A stretch of DNA of 64,000 nucleotides from Hymenobacter nitidus (GCF_020447315.1 NZ_JAJADQ010000002.1:310001-374000); one strand, 5' to 3'; positions 34,607 through 43,867 are shown, counted from the first letter of the stretch. A program made the numbers and translations. Notes: generated by a model not told the origin, from the sequence alone.

Positions 34607-36565
34607 ATGCGCCCCTTGCTACACATTCCCCTTTTGCTGCTATTTGGTCTGGGTATTCTACCACCTTCATCAGCTGTAGCTCAGAATAAGCTGTCGACCA
34701 ACAATACCAAAGCCAAAAACCTGTACGACAAGGCCCAGAGCCAAGCGCGCGACAGGCAGTTTGACAAGGCTATTGAGACGCTGAATACCCTGAACCAGAA
34801 ATTTCCCTCCCTAGGTGAGCCCTACGTGCTGAAAGGCTCGTTGCTGAAGGCCATGGGCGAAAACCGGGGGGCTTTCGAAGCCTACCGGGATGGCCTATCC
34901 AAGCTGCCCCTGAACCCTGCCCGCACCCTGGAGTATTACACCCTGGCCGATCTGGCCATGAGCTTCGGGGACTATACCACGGCCGCCGACAACTACAAAC
35001 GGTTTATTAAAACCGCACCGAAAGGACAGCGGACTGTGTTTCGGGCCCAGCGCCAGCTGCTCAACTGCGAATACGCAGTAAAAGCCATGGCCACCCCGGT
35101 CGGTCTTGAGCCCACGCGCCTGGCAGAGCCCATGAATACCTTCCGGTATCAGTATTTCCCGGCCCTGACGGCCGATAACCGGTTTTTGGTGTACACGGCC
35201 CGGCCCAAGGTGGAAAGCAACGAAGACCTCTTTATTGCCAAGCAGAACAAGGACGGCTCACTGGGCAACCCGGTGTCCATTTCCCCGGCTATCAATACGA
35301 GCTATAACGAGGGAGCCGGCTCGATTTCGGGCGACGGGAAGACGCTGGTTTTCGCCTCCTGCGACCGGCCCAATGCCGTCGGCAACTGCGACCTGTACAT
35401 TTCGCGGCGCACCGGCAATGCCTGGAGTAAGCCCCAGAACCTGGGCCGCAACGTCAACTCGGCGGAATGGGATTCTCAGCCTACACTGTCGGCCGACGGG
35501 CGCACCTTGTATTTTACCTCCACCCGGCGCGGCGGCAAGGGGCAGGAAGACCTCTACGTGACGACCCTGCAGGAGGACGGTACTTGGAGCCTGGCCCGGA
35601 ATCTGGGCGAGCCGGTGAATACGCCCGGCAAGGACATGGCCCCCTTCATTCACGCCAGCGGCACCACGCTCTACTACGTTACCGATGGGCTGGTGGGCAT
35701 GGGCGGTCTGGACGTGTTTCGTTGCGAACTGCAGGCGGGCAAGGGTGCCACGAAGTGGAGCGACCCACAGAACCTGGGCTACCCGCTCAATACGTTCGAG
35801 AACGAGGCTTCGCTGTTTATTTCCTCGGACAACCGCCGGGGCTTCTGCTCCCGGTCGCGCGCGCCGGAAGTGGGCGTAAAGACCGAGCGTGACCGGCCCG
35901 TGGAGCTTTTCGCGTTCGAAGTGCCCCAACCGGTGAAAGCCCGCGAAACCAGCACCTATACCCAGGGCCGGGTCTTCGACGCCGTTACCAAGAAGCCCAT
36001 TAAGGCCGACGTGCAGCTCTTCGACCTGCTGACCGACGAGCTAACCCAGTACGTGACTTCCGACTCTGAAGACGGCGACTATACCGTAGTGCTCAACGAA
36101 GGCCGGCAGTACGCCATGTACGCCGTAGCCGACAAGTACCTGATGAAAAGCCTGAGCTTTGACTATTCGGATAAGCGCACCTTCGACCCCCTAACGCTGG
36201 ATATCTACCTGGAACCGTTGCGGGCCGGGCGCAGCATTGTACTCAACAACCTGTTTTTCGACACGAATCAGTTTGATCTTAAGCCAACTTCGCGCACCGA
36301 GCTGAACCGCTTAATTCAGTTTATGCGGCAGTACCAGGAAGTGCAGGTGGAAGTTTCCGGCCACACAGATGACGTAGGGGCCGATGCCGATAATATCACC
36401 CTGTCGCAGAACCGGGCGCGGGCAGTGTACAACTATTTGATTGAGCATGGCGTGAAAGCCACCCGGCTGCGGTACAAGGGGTATGGCGAAACCAAGCCCC
36501 TGGCTCCCAACGACTCAGAGGCGCATCGTCAGCAAAACCGCCGGATCGAGTTGAAAATTCTGTAG
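34607..36565 (+). CDS. PorE-like T9SS-associated protein (TPR, beta-propeller, CRD, OmpA)
   Basis: The 652-residue protein has a signal peptide (SSAVAQ), TPR helices (about 35-165), a PD40/WD40-like propeller (about 175-440, repeated SxDGRTLYFTSTR-type strands), a carboxypeptidase regulatory-like domain (about 450-540) and an OmpA C-terminal domain (about 545-652, VEVSGHTDDVGADADN, NRRIELKIL). This four-part order is that of PorE of the type IX secretion/gliding machinery, which links that machine to peptidoglycan. The same architecture also occurs in other OmpA family proteins, so the T9SS role is inferred. No lipobox is evident. Confidence 0.85.
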   Translation: MRPLLHIPLLLLFGLGILPPSSAVAQNKLSTNNTKAKNLYDKAQSQARDRQFDKAIETLNTLNQKFPSLGEPYVLKGSLLKAMGENRGAFEAYRDGLSKLPLNPARTLEYYTLADLAMSFGDYTTAADNYKRFIKTAPKGQRTVFRAQRQLLNCEYAVKAMATPVGLEPTRLAEPMNTFRYQYFPALTADNRFLVYTARPKVESNEDLFIAKQNKDGSLGNPVSISPAINTSYNEGAGSISGDGKTLVFASCDRPNAVGNCDLYISRRTGNAWSKPQNLGRNVNSAEWDSQPTLSADGRTLYFTSTRRGGKGQEDLYVTTLQEDGTWSLARNLGEPVNTPGKDMAPFIHASGTTLYYVTDGLVGMGGLDVFRCELQAGKGATKWSDPQNLGYPLNTFENEASLFISSDNRRGFCSRSRAPEVGVKTERDRPVELFAFEVPQPVKARETSTYTQGRVFDAVTKKPIKADVQLFDLLTDELTQYVTSDSEDGDYTVVLNEGRQYAMYAVADKYLMKSLSFDYSDKRTFDPLTLDIYLEPLRAGRSIVLNNLFFDTNQFDLKPTSRTELNRLIQFMRQYQEVQVEVSGHTDDVGADADNITLSQNRARAVYNYLIEHGVKATRLRYKGYGETKPLAPNDSEAHRQQNRRIELKIL

Positions 36566-36588
36566 GGCCGTGCGAGAGAATAAGAACG

Positions 36589-36613
36589 AACCTGGTAGCG
36601 CTGCTGCCAGGTT
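36589..36613 (+). terminator. Terminator of the porE-like gene
   Basis: Arms 36589-36599 and 36603-36613 pair over 11 bp with one G-U pair and a 3-nt loop, and run into a stretch of seven T. Confidence 0.8.
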
Positions 36614-36617
36614 TTTT

Positions 36618-36866
36618 TATTGTAGTATATCTTTTTGCTAGGATTATTACGTGTCTGATAATGAATGTATTAGGGAATTTATATGAAAGTAATTGAATAA
36701 AATAGTCATAAATATTCTTTGTATTATTAAATAATATGGTTTATGTTTGAGTACACTTCCAGAACACAGAGGAAGATGAGCAACCTACTAATCTGCTCCT
36801 CTCATTCTTCAAACTGGATGTTTCACTTGCTCAATTCCTTCCATCACTTATCACACTTTCACCGTT
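36618..36866. other. AT-rich intergenic region with a promoter
   Basis: About 250 bp of AT-rich DNA in an otherwise GC-rich window. Apart from the promoter at 36718-36749 and the leader of the 36867 gene no structure was recognised. Confidence 0.5.
36718..36749 (+). promoter_or_regulatory. Consensus Bacteroidetes promoter
   Basis: TTTG at 36718-36721, a 20-bp spacer and TATGTTTG at 36742-36749 give a perfect -33/-7 pair. It drives the small secreted gene at 36867 with a leader of about 110 nt. Confidence 0.8.
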
Positions 36867-37232
36867 ATGAAAAAGGTTTATTTTCTTGCGTTGGTTGCCC
36901 TGAGCGCACAAAGTGCCGCTCTGGCTTCCAATGACACGGATGGCCCGGCCGCCGTGCAGGCCCGGGCTACCTCGCTAACCCGTACAATGGCCGAGAAAGC
37001 CCACCTCGATGAGGGCCAGTATCTGAAAGTAAAGCAGCTTAACCTGCGCATGCTGACGGAAATGGACGATCTGAAAACCCGCTTCGCCGCCGACCCCGCC
37101 ATTCTGGACCAGCAGCTGGCCAGTGCGCAGGTACGCTACGAAACCGAGTTGGCCTCGGTGCTGCGGCCCACGCAGCTGGCTGTGTATCAGCAGTCGCGTG
37201 CCAGCATGACAGCCCTGGGCGGCACCCGCTAG
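36867..37232 (+). CDS. Small secreted helical protein, paralogue 1 (Spy/CpxP-like pattern)
   Basis: The 121-residue protein has a signal peptide (ALAS at 18-21) and a helical mature part. It shares LDEGQYLKVKQLNLRMLTE and a terminal block LRPTQLAVYQQS with the next gene, and a weaker LxPxQLxVY block with 53399-53800. The repeated L-x-P-x-Q pattern is reminiscent of Spy/CpxP periplasmic chaperones (LTxxQ), but homology is not shown. It has a consensus promoter upstream and a terminator downstream, so it is a separate unit. Confidence 0.8.
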   Translation: MKKVYFLALVALSAQSAALASNDTDGPAAVQARATSLTRTMAEKAHLDEGQYLKVKQLNLRMLTEMDDLKTRFAADPAILDQQLASAQVRYETELASVLRPTQLAVYQQSRASMTALGGTR

Positions 37233-37238
37233 TATCAT

Positions 37239-37277
37239 CCCACAAAAAAGCCTGCTTACTGCAGGCTTTTTTGTGGG
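37239..37277 (+). terminator. Terminator, 17-bp stem
   Basis: Arms 37239-37255 and 37261-37277 are perfect complements with a 5-nt loop and T-rich right arm, directly after paralogue 1. Confidence 0.9.
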
Positions 37278-37488
37278 GAGTGCAAAGCACCCCGGCTGGG
37301 GAAACGCCCTCAGGACCGCCGAGAATTATGCACTTAGACAATATTGCTAAAATATTGGGTAAAATCAATTTTAAAGGATATATTCATGGTATAGTCAAAG
37401 TTGCCTGGGCTGGCTGATTTGCAGCTGATTAGAGTCCGTTGTTTCCAACCGTTCGTTGCGTCCATTTCTCAACCCCACCTTCACCGTC

Positions 37489-37848
37489 ATGAAAAAGCTT
37501 TATTTCCTTACCCTGCTGCTGGCAGGCCTGATGTTGCCCATCGTGTCGCAGGCCGGCAGTGGCGACGACGCTACTCTGAAAGGCCGTGCGGCTACGCTCA
37601 CGCGTCGCATGTCGGAGACTACCAAGCTGGACGAAGGGCAATACCTGAAAGTCAAGCAGCTCAATCTGCGCATGCTCGGCGAGGTTGCCGACATCAAAGC
37701 CCGCTACGCCGGCAGCCCCGCCCTGGACGAGCAGATGGCCGACGTACAGATGCGCTACGAATGGGACCTGGCTTCCATTCTGTGGCCCCGCCAGATGGCC
37801 GCCTACACGCAGTCCAAGCTGGGGGTAACGGCGTTTAATGGCCGGTAG
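37489..37848 (+). CDS. Small secreted helical protein, paralogue 2
   Basis: The 119-residue protein starts at ATG 37489 (MKKLYFLTL) with a signal peptide ending SQAGS. It is closely related to paralogue 1: LDEGQYLKVKQLNLRML is identical and the C-terminal block reads LWPRQMAAYTQS. Both genes share the leader sequence TTCACCGT before their ATG, so the duplication included the 5' untranslated region. No clear -33/-7 pair was found. The shared terminator with gltA follows. Confidence 0.8.
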   Translation: MKKLYFLTLLLAGLMLPIVSQAGSGDDATLKGRAATLTRRMSETTKLDEGQYLKVKQLNLRMLGEVADIKARYAGSPALDEQMADVQMRYEWDLASILWPRQMAAYTQSKLGVTAFNGR

Positions 37849-37872
37849 GCACTTGCCAATACTCTTACCAAC

Positions 37873-37906
37873 AAAAAAGGACCCGCTGGCTAGCGGGTCC
37901 TTTTTT
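37873..37906. terminator. Bidirectional terminator, 15-bp stem
   Basis: Arms 37873-37887 and 37892-37906 are perfect complements with a 4-nt loop, A-rich on the left and T-rich on the right. It is shared by paralogue 2 and gltA. Confidence 0.9.
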
Positions 37907-37924
37907 GATTCAAAGCAGGAAGGA

Positions 37925-39214
37925 TTACGAGCGCTGCTCGATGCCGACGTAGTCACGCTCCAGCTCCCCGGTATACACCTGACGGGGACGGCCGATGGGC
38001 TCTTTGTTTTCGCGCATCTCTTTCCACTGAGCAATCCAGCCGGGCAGGCGGCCCAGGGCAAACATAACCGTGAACATCTCGGTCGGAATGCCGATGGCAC
38101 GGTAGATGATGCCGGAGTAGAAGTCCACGTTCGGATACAGCTTACGCTCAATGAAGTACTGATCCGTAAGAGCAGCCTGCTCCAGCTCCTGGGCAATCTT
38201 CAGCAGGGGGTCGTTGATGCCCAGTGCCGACAGAACATCATCGGCAGCCTTCTTGATGATTTTGGCGCGGGGGTCGAAGTTCTTATAAACGCGGTGACCG
38301 AAGCCCATCAGACGGAACGAGTCGTTTTTGTCCTTGGCCTTAGCAATGAACTTGCTCGTGTCGCCGCCGTCCTTCTGAATGGCCTGCAGCATCTCCAGCA
38401 CTTCCTGGTTGGCACCGCCGTGCAGCGGGCCCCACAGGGCGTTGATACCGGCCGAAACCGAGCCGTACAGCGAAGCGTTGGCCGAGCCTACCAGGCGCAC
38501 AGTCGAGGTAGAGCAGTTCTGCTCGTGGTCGGCATGCAGGATGAGCAGCTTGTTCAGGGCCGACACGATGCGGGGGTCGATGTCGTACTTCTCGGTGGGG
38601 AAGCTGAACATCATGTACAGGAAGTTCGACGCGTAGTCAAGGTCGTTCCGGGGGTAGTTCAGCGGGTGACCCATCTGATTCTTGTAGGTCCAGGCAGCAA
38701 TCGTGGGCAGCTTGGCCATCAGGCGGATAACGTTCAGGTCGATTTCCTCCTTGTTCAGATCCGGCGATACGCTCTCGGGGTAGAAAGCCGTCAGGGCGCA
38801 GATCAGCGAGGACAGGATGGCCATGGGGTGGGCCGCCGAGGGGAAACCGTCGAAAATCTTGCGCACGTCCTCGTGCACCAGCGTGTGCTTGGTAATCTGG
38901 TTGCTGAACTCCTGCAGCTCGGAAGTCGTGGGCAGCTTGCCGTAAATCAGCAAATAGGCCACTTCGATGAAGCTGGACTGCTCGGCCAGCTGCTCGATGG
39001 GGTAGCCGCGGTAGCGCAGAATGCCTTCCTCGCCGTCGAGGAACGTAATGGCGCTTTTGGTAGCTCCCGTGTTTTTGTAGCCCGAATCGATAGTGATGTA
39101 ACCGGTCTGGTCACGCAGCTTGGCAATATCAATTGCCTTTTCGTGTTCGGTGCCCTCGGTGACGGGGAAGGAGTAGGACTTTCCGTCGAGGATCAGTTCA
39201 GCAGACTCTGCCAT
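37925..39214 (-). CDS. gltA: Citrate synthase
   Basis: The 429-residue enzyme condenses acetyl-CoA and oxaloacetate to citrate. Catalytic histidines and aspartate are visible in HADHEQN, GPLHGGANQE and MGFGHRVYKNFDPRA. It has the length and N-terminal beta domain of the type II (hexameric) enzymes of Gram-negative bacteria. It is a single-gene unit starting at ATG 39214 with a -7 element 29 bp upstream. Confidence 0.97.
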   Translation of the reverse strand: MAESAELILDGKSYSFPVTEGTEHEKAIDIAKLRDQTGYITIDSGYKNTGATKSAITFLDGEEGILRYRGYPIEQLAEQSSFIEVAYLLIYGKLPTTSELQEFSNQITKHTLVHEDVRKIFDGFPSAAHPMAILSSLICALTAFYPESVSPDLNKEEIDLNVIRLMAKLPTIAAWTYKNQMGHPLNYPRNDLDYASNFLYMMFSFPTEKYDIDPRIVSALNKLLILHADHEQNCSTSTVRLVGSANASLYGSVSAGINALWGPLHGGANQEVLEMLQAIQKDGGDTSKFIAKAKDKNDSFRLMGFGHRVYKNFDPRAKIIKKAADDVLSALGINDPLLKIAQELEQAALTDQYFIERKLYPNVDFYSGIIYRAIGIPTEMFTVMFALGRLPGWIAQWKEMRENKEPIGRPRQVYTGELERDYVGIEQRS

Positions 39215-39243
39215 AGGACTGGGTTAGAGAGGTGGTTGCGGGG

Positions 39244-39251
39244 CGAAACTA
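39244..39251 (-). promoter_or_regulatory. -7 promoter element of gltA
   Basis: The minus strand reads TAGTTTCG (TAnnTTCG), 29 bp upstream of the gltA ATG. No -33 TTG was found at the usual distance. Confidence 0.5.
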
Positions 39252-39529
39252 AAGAATAAACCGGCGGGCCGGAACGTGCGGGAGAGAAACACTATACTAC
39301 AGCTTGCCCCAGGGTGTTGTTTGGATACAAGACGGCTCTGAGCGGGCCGCCGCGCAAATTACGCCCAAGATGGGTTAGTTTCTACTATTCAGGAAAAGTT
39401 ACTTGCTCTACATCGAAAGAGTCCGGTTTTTGGGTGGCCGATGCCAGCGGCAGCTCAACCTGAAGTAACCGAAAACGGTAGGATAGTGGAGAAAGACCTT
39501 CCTGAAAATCAGGTAGCAAACTATACGGC
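39252..39529. other. Divergent intergenic region, nothing else convincing
   Basis: The space between gltA and the aldo/keto reductase gene shows no terminator, repeat or second promoter that I trust. The ATG at 39530 is preceded by AT-rich sequence without a consensus -7. Confidence 0.4.
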
Positions 39530-40426
39530 ATGAACTACAATCAGTTGGGAAATTCAGCGGTGCAGGTCAGTGACATCAGCTTCGGCTGCATGTCGTTGGG
39601 CACCGACCACACGGCCAACGCGGCGCTGCTGCACCGAGCCCTGGACGCAGGTATTACCCTGTTTGACACCGCCGACCTGTACAATAAGGGCCTGAACGAA
39701 GAAACAGTGGGCAAAGCCTTGCACGGGCGGCGGCGGCAGGTAGCACTGGCCACAAAAGTGGGCAACCAGTGGCGGCCCGACGGTAGCGGCTGGGACTGGA
39801 ACCCCACCAAAGCCTATATTCTGCAGGCCGCAGAGGACAGCCTGCGCCGCCTGCAAACCGACTACATTGACCTCTATCAGCTCCACGGCGGCACCCTCGA
39901 CGACCCGATAGACGAGACGATAGAGGCGTTTGAACGGCTCAAGGAACAGGGTAAAATCAGGGCCTATGGTATTTCCTCGATTCGGCCCAACGTCATTCGC
40001 GAGTACGTCCGCAAGTCGAACATTGCCAGCGTGATGATGCAGTACAGCCTGCTGGACCGGCGCCCCGAAGAAAGCTGCTTGGCCTTGCTGCACGAGCATC
40101 AGATCAGCGTGCTGGCGCGGGGTAGCTATGCCCAGGGCCTGCTGCTGAGCAAGCCTGCCAAGCCATATCTGAGTTACTCGGCAGCAGAAGTACAGCGGGC
40201 TGCTGAAGTGGTGAAGCAAGTTGCGGGCAGCACCTCTACGCCGGCGGAAGTAGCGGTTGAATTCGTGTTGAAGCAGCCCGTTGTTGCCTCTGCCGTGCTC
40301 GGAATCCGCACTGAACAGCAACTCGATGATGCTATTAGCGCCGCGCTACACCGGTCCTTGCCTGCTGCCGAATTGGAAATACTCCGCCGAGCCTTGCCCG
40401 CCAACCACTACGAGCAGCACCGCTAG
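39530..40426 (+). CDS. Aldo/keto reductase
   Basis: The 298-residue protein is a (beta/alpha)8 NADP-dependent oxidoreductase. Visible catalytic parts: Asp and Tyr in FDTADLYNKG, Lys in LATKVGNQW and His in YQLHGGTLDDP. The C-terminal cofactor-binding region reads VVASAVLGIRTEQQLDDA. It belongs to the group of general stress and sugar-aldehyde reductases; the substrate is unknown. It ends 8 bp from the convergent mnmE gene, with no obvious terminator between them. Confidence 0.93.
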   Translation: MNYNQLGNSAVQVSDISFGCMSLGTDHTANAALLHRALDAGITLFDTADLYNKGLNEETVGKALHGRRRQVALATKVGNQWRPDGSGWDWNPTKAYILQAAEDSLRRLQTDYIDLYQLHGGTLDDPIDETIEAFERLKEQGKIRAYGISSIRPNVIREYVRKSNIASVMMQYSLLDRRPEESCLALLHEHQISVLARGSYAQGLLLSKPAKPYLSYSAAEVQRAAEVVKQVAGSTSTPAEVAVEFVLKQPVVASAVLGIRTEQQLDDAISAALHRSLPAAELEILRRALPANHYEQHR

Positions 40427-40434
40427 CCTGCGGG

Positions 40435-41826
40435 CTATTTGCCGATGCAGAACTGGGTAAAAATGCTGGTCAGCAGGTCGTCGGAAGAAATTTCCCCGGT
40501 GATTTCACCCAGGGCGGCCAGGGCCTGACGTAGGTCGGCGGCCAGCAGCTCAGTGCCGGTGCCGGCCTGAATTCCCAGCAGCACGGCGTCGAGGGCCTGG
40601 TTGGTTTGCTCCAGGCTGCGGGCATGGCGCAGGTTGGTCACGATGGTGCTCTGGCCGGTGCGGTCGAGGCCGGCGCCGCGTACTTTCTGCAGCAGAGCCG
40701 CCCGCAGCTCGTCGAGGCCGTCGCCGCGGGCGGCGGCAATCAGCAGCACGTCGGGCTGGTTGCGGAAGGCGTCGATTTCCGGGTCAGAAGCTACGTCGAG
40801 CTTGTTGCCCACGGCCAGTACCGGGATGATACGGCCGGGGGTCAGGGCTTCAATCTCCGCTTCAAGCTCCTGGGGTGTTGTACTCGTAATATCAAACAGA
40901 TAGATCAGCAAAGCGGCCTGCGTTACGCGCTTCTTGGTGCGCTCCACGCCGATGGATTCCACCACGTCGGCGGTGTCGCGCAGGCCAGCCGTATCCACGA
41001 AGCGGAAGCGGATGCCCTCAATGCTGACCTCGTCCTCAATCAGGTCGCGGGTGGTGCCGGCCACGGCCGAAACGATGGCGCGCTCCTCGTTGAGCAAGGC
41101 GTTGAGCAGGGTCGACTTCCCCGCGTTGGGCCGACCGGCAATGACGGTCGTAACCCCGTTCTTGATAACGTTGCCCAGCTCAAAGGAGCGGAGCAGGCGG
41201 CGCACCAGGGTCTGTACTTCGTTGAGCAGCTGGACCAGCCCCGTACGGTCGGCAAACTCCACGTCCTCCTCGCCGAAGTCCAGCTCCAACTCCAGCAGGG
41301 CCGCAAACTGCACCAAACGGCCGCGCAGCTCGCGCAACTCCTGCGAAAAGCCGCCCCGCATCTGCTGCAGGGCTACCTGGTGCGAGAGGGCCGAGTCGGC
41401 GGCAATCAGGTCGGCTACGGCTTCGGCCTGGGCCAAATCGAAAGCCCCGTGCAGGAAGGCGCGCTTGGTAAACTCCCCGGCTTCGGCTAGGCGGGCCCCG
41501 CGGCGGGTGAGCAGGGTCAGAATCTGCTCCACGATGTAGTCGGAGCCGTGGCAGCTGATTTCCACCACATCCTCGCGGGTGTAGGAGTTGGGGCCCCGGA
41601 ACAATGATACTACCACCTCATCCAGGATACGGCTCCCGTCGCGGATGGTACCGAAGTGCAGGGTGTGGCTGGGCTGCTCCCGCAGCTGCTTGCCCGCAAA
41701 CACTCCATCGGCCAGGGCTATGGCCTCGGGGCCCGACAGGCGCAGCATGGCAATGGCGCCGGCGCCGGGGGGCGTCGACAGGGCAACAATGGTATCGGAA
41801 AGGGCGGGAGGAAGCGGAAGAGCCAC
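40435..41826 (-). CDS. mnmE: tRNA modification GTPase MnmE
   Basis: From GTG 41826 the protein has 463 residues. It acts with MnmG to make 5-carboxymethylaminomethyluridine in the tRNA wobble position. Motifs: DTIVALSTPPGAGAIAMLRLSG at the N-terminus (folate domain), GRPNAGKSTLLNALL (G1), DTAGLRDT (G3), GNKLD (G4) and the C-terminal FCIGK with the catalytic Cys. The open frame extends to a TTG at 41859, but that codon lies in the -7 element at 41857-41864, so the internal GTG is chosen. Confidence 0.94.
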   Translation of the reverse strand: MALPLPPALSDTIVALSTPPGAGAIAMLRLSGPEAIALADGVFAGKQLREQPSHTLHFGTIRDGSRILDEVVVSLFRGPNSYTREDVVEISCHGSDYIVEQILTLLTRRGARLAEAGEFTKRAFLHGAFDLAQAEAVADLIAADSALSHQVALQQMRGGFSQELRELRGRLVQFAALLELELDFGEEDVEFADRTGLVQLLNEVQTLVRRLLRSFELGNVIKNGVTTVIAGRPNAGKSTLLNALLNEERAIVSAVAGTTRDLIEDEVSIEGIRFRFVDTAGLRDTADVVESIGVERTKKRVTQAALLIYLFDITSTTPQELEAEIEALTPGRIIPVLAVGNKLDVASDPEIDAFRNQPDVLLIAAARGDGLDELRAALLQKVRGAGLDRTGQSTIVTNLRHARSLEQTNQALDAVLLGIQAGTGTELLAADLRQALAALGEITGEISSDDLLTSIFTQFCIGK

Positions 41827-41856
41827 GGGAAGAAAAGAAGCCGAAAGGTGAAGCCG

Positions 41857-41864
41857 CAAAGGTA
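41857..41864 (-). promoter_or_regulatory. -7 promoter element of mnmE
   Basis: The minus strand reads TACCTTTG, an exact TAnnTTTG match, 31 bp upstream of the GTG at 41826. Confidence 0.55.
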
Positions 41865-41928
41865 CGCAACTTGGCCCCGGCCTGCTTTGCTAACCTTAAG
41901 GTCGGCAGCTGATACCGGCGTGTTTCGC

Positions 41929-42588
41929 TTAGCCAGTCACGAATAAATTGCGGCTTACCTCGGCGGAAATCAACGTGATCTTCTGCTTGTTAACTTTGAT
42001 TTCCAGAGAATTGTCAAAGCTTACTTTGTCCAGTACTTCAAGGTAGGTGCCCAGGCCCAGCCCTACCTTATCGAGGTACTGCAGAAACGGCGCCGACGTG
42101 TTTTTGACGGCTACCACCGTCCCGAAGTCGCCCGGCTGCAGGTCGGCTACCAAACGGTTTTGGGGCCGCAGAATGGCGCCTTCCTCCGTCGGGATAGGGT
42201 CGCCGTGCGGGTCGGTTTGCGGGAAGCCCAGAAACTCGTCGAGGCGGCGCACCAGCAGCGGCGACTGAATGTGTTCCATTTCTTCGGCCACTTCGTGCAC
42301 CTCATCCCAGTTGAAGCCCAGCTTCTGCACCAGAAAAACTTCCCAGAGCCGGTGCTTGCGAATGGTGAGCAGGGCCAGGCTCCGGCCCTCCGGCGTGAGC
42401 GAGACGCCCCGGTAGCGGGTATAGTTGAGCAGTCCTTTTTCCCCCAGGCGCCGCAGCATATCGGTGACGGAGGCGGCGCGGGTCTGCAGGACTTCAGCAA
42501 TGCGGTTGGTGCTGACCTCCGAGCCCGGCTCGGCTTCGGCCAGCTTAAAAATGGCCTTTAAGTAGTTTTCCTCGGTGTAGCTGGGCAA
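41929..42588 (-). CDS. DtxR/MntR-type metal-dependent transcriptional regulator
   Basis: The 219-residue protein starts at TTG 42588 (PSYTEENYLKAIFKL, the usual N-terminus). It has a winged helix (about 5-65: VSTNRIAEVLQTRAASVTDMLRRLG), a dimerisation/metal domain (66-140: HRLWEVFLVQKLGFNWDEVHEVAEEMEHI) and a C-terminal FeoA/SH3-like domain (about 150-219). The Glu/His pattern EVAEEMEH fits Mn2+ or Fe2+ binding. It would repress or activate metal-uptake genes, none of which is in this window. A -7 element lies at 42608-42615. Confidence 0.92.
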   Translation of the reverse strand: MPSYTEENYLKAIFKLAEAEPGSEVSTNRIAEVLQTRAASVTDMLRRLGEKGLLNYTRYRGVSLTPEGRSLALLTIRKHRLWEVFLVQKLGFNWDEVHEVAEEMEHIQSPLLVRRLDEFLGFPQTDPHGDPIPTEEGAILRPQNRLVADLQPGDFGTVVAVKNTSAPFLQYLDKVGLGLGTYLEVLDKVSFDNSLEIKVNKQKITLISAEVSRNLFVTG

Positions 42589-42607
42589 AGTAGGGAGCGT
42601 TAGAGCC

Positions 42608-42615
42608 CAAAATTA
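42608..42615 (-). promoter_or_regulatory. -7 promoter element of the dtxR-like gene
   Basis: The minus strand reads TAATTTTG, an exact TAnnTTTG match, 20 bp upstream of the TTG start at 42588. Confidence 0.5.
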
Positions 42616-42670
42616 GAAATTCTCCATTCAAGTCCGGGTACTACCGGAGCCGGGGCAGCAAACAAAACGA

Positions 42671-42697
42671 GGTGACAGACGCTGCTGGTCTGCCACC
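42671..42697 (-). terminator. Terminator of fabH
   Basis: Arms 42671-42680 and 42688-42697 pair over 10 bp, one pair being G-U on the minus strand, followed there by CGTTTTGTTTG. It lies 56 bp past the fabH stop. Confidence 0.65.
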
Positions 42698-42753
42698 CCG
42701 TGGTTGCTTGGTCGTAGCCTATATGCTGGCTTATGAACAGCCGTGGCTTGGTC

Positions 42754-43764
42754 TTACCATTTAATCAAAGCCGATGCCCAAGTGAAGCCCGAGCCAAAGG
42801 CGGCCAGACACACCACGTCTCCGCGCTTGATTTTGCCTTCGGCCACGGCTTCGCTCAGGGCAATGGGTACGGAGGCGGCCGTGGTGTTGCCGTAGCGCTG
42901 AATGTTGCTGTAGATCTTGTCGTCCGTCAAGCCCATTTTCTGCTGCACATACTGGGTAATGCGCAGGTTGGCCTGGTGCGGAATCAGCATGTCGATGTCG
43001 GTAGGCTGCATGCCGTTCTGGTCGAGGGCTTCCTTGATAACCTGCGGGAAGCGTACCACAGCGTGCTTGAACACGTTCTGGCCGTTCATATAGGGGTACA
43101 TTTCCAGCTCGTTGGCCACCACGTATTCCACGCGCTTGTTGCGGTTGGAGCCCGGCTCGCGCACGATCAGCTCCTCGGCATGCTCGCCCTGGGAGTGCAG
43201 GTGGGTGCTCAGAATGCCGTGGCCCTCACGGGTGCTGGGGCGCAGCACCACAGCGCCGGCGCCATCCCCGAAAATAACCGACACGCCCCGGCCACGGGTA
43301 CTGATGTCGAGGCCCGAAGAGTGAATTTCGGAGCCGACGACCAGCACGGTGTCATACATGCCGGTTTTCACAAACTGGTCGGCCATGCTCAGGGCATACA
43401 CGAAGCCCGAGCACTGGTTGCGCACGTCGAAGGCCGGAATCGGGGCCTTGATGCCCAATTCGCGCTGCAACAACACGCCCGAGCCGGGGAAGAAATAGTC
43501 GGGCGACAGGGTGGCAAACACAATCATCTGCACGTCGTCGGGCTCCAGGCCGGCCATTTCCAGGGCCTTGCGGGCCGCGTTGGCGCCCATGTTGGCGGTA
43601 GTGTCTTTGCCTTCCTCGAACCAACGCCGCTCCTTGATACCGGTGCGCTCCTGAATCCACTCGTCGGTGGTTTCCATGAGTTCGGTGATGTCGGCATTGG
43701 TGACGACGCGGGAAGGGACGTAATGGCCGACGCCGGCAATTTCAGATTGACGCAATGTGCTCAT
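42754..43764 (-). CDS. fabH: 3-oxoacyl-ACP synthase III
   Basis: The 336-residue enzyme starts fatty acid synthesis by condensing acyl-CoA with malonyl-ACP. The nucleophile is Cys118 in VRNQCSGFVYAL; the His and Asn of the triad are in IPHQANLRI and YGNTTAAS; the C-terminus FGSGFTWASALIKW is typical. Both ends of the protein match the family. It stands alone: no fab gene is adjacent here. A -7 element is at 43813-43820. Confidence 0.96.
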   Translation of the reverse strand: MSTLRQSEIAGVGHYVPSRVVTNADITELMETTDEWIQERTGIKERRWFEEGKDTTANMGANAARKALEMAGLEPDDVQMIVFATLSPDYFFPGSGVLLQRELGIKAPIPAFDVRNQCSGFVYALSMADQFVKTGMYDTVLVVGSEIHSSGLDISTRGRGVSVIFGDGAGAVVLRPSTREGHGILSTHLHSQGEHAEELIVREPGSNRNKRVEYVVANELEMYPYMNGQNVFKHAVVRFPQVIKEALDQNGMQPTDIDMLIPHQANLRITQYVQQKMGLTDDKIYSNIQRYGNTTAASVPIALSEAVAEGKIKRGDVVCLAAFGSGFTWASALIKW

Positions 43765-43812
43765 ATCAAGAATTGGGAATACTCAGGGAAAACGGAGCGG
43801 AAAAAAAGGAGG

Positions 43813-43820
43813 CGAAGATA
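43813..43820 (-). promoter_or_regulatory. -7 promoter element of fabH
   Basis: The minus strand reads TATCTTCG (TAnnTTCG), 49 bp upstream of the fabH ATG. It lies only 48 bp beyond the stop codon of the glycosyltransferase gene. Confidence 0.5.
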
Positions 43821-43867
43821 GTAAAATCAGCCGCGCATTTCCGCTAACGGCCGGTAAAGGTCGACAG

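Noticed and set aside
36743-36934. 63-codon frame before the 36867 gene
   Set aside because: It begins inside the promoter and runs through the signal-peptide region of the real gene in another phase.
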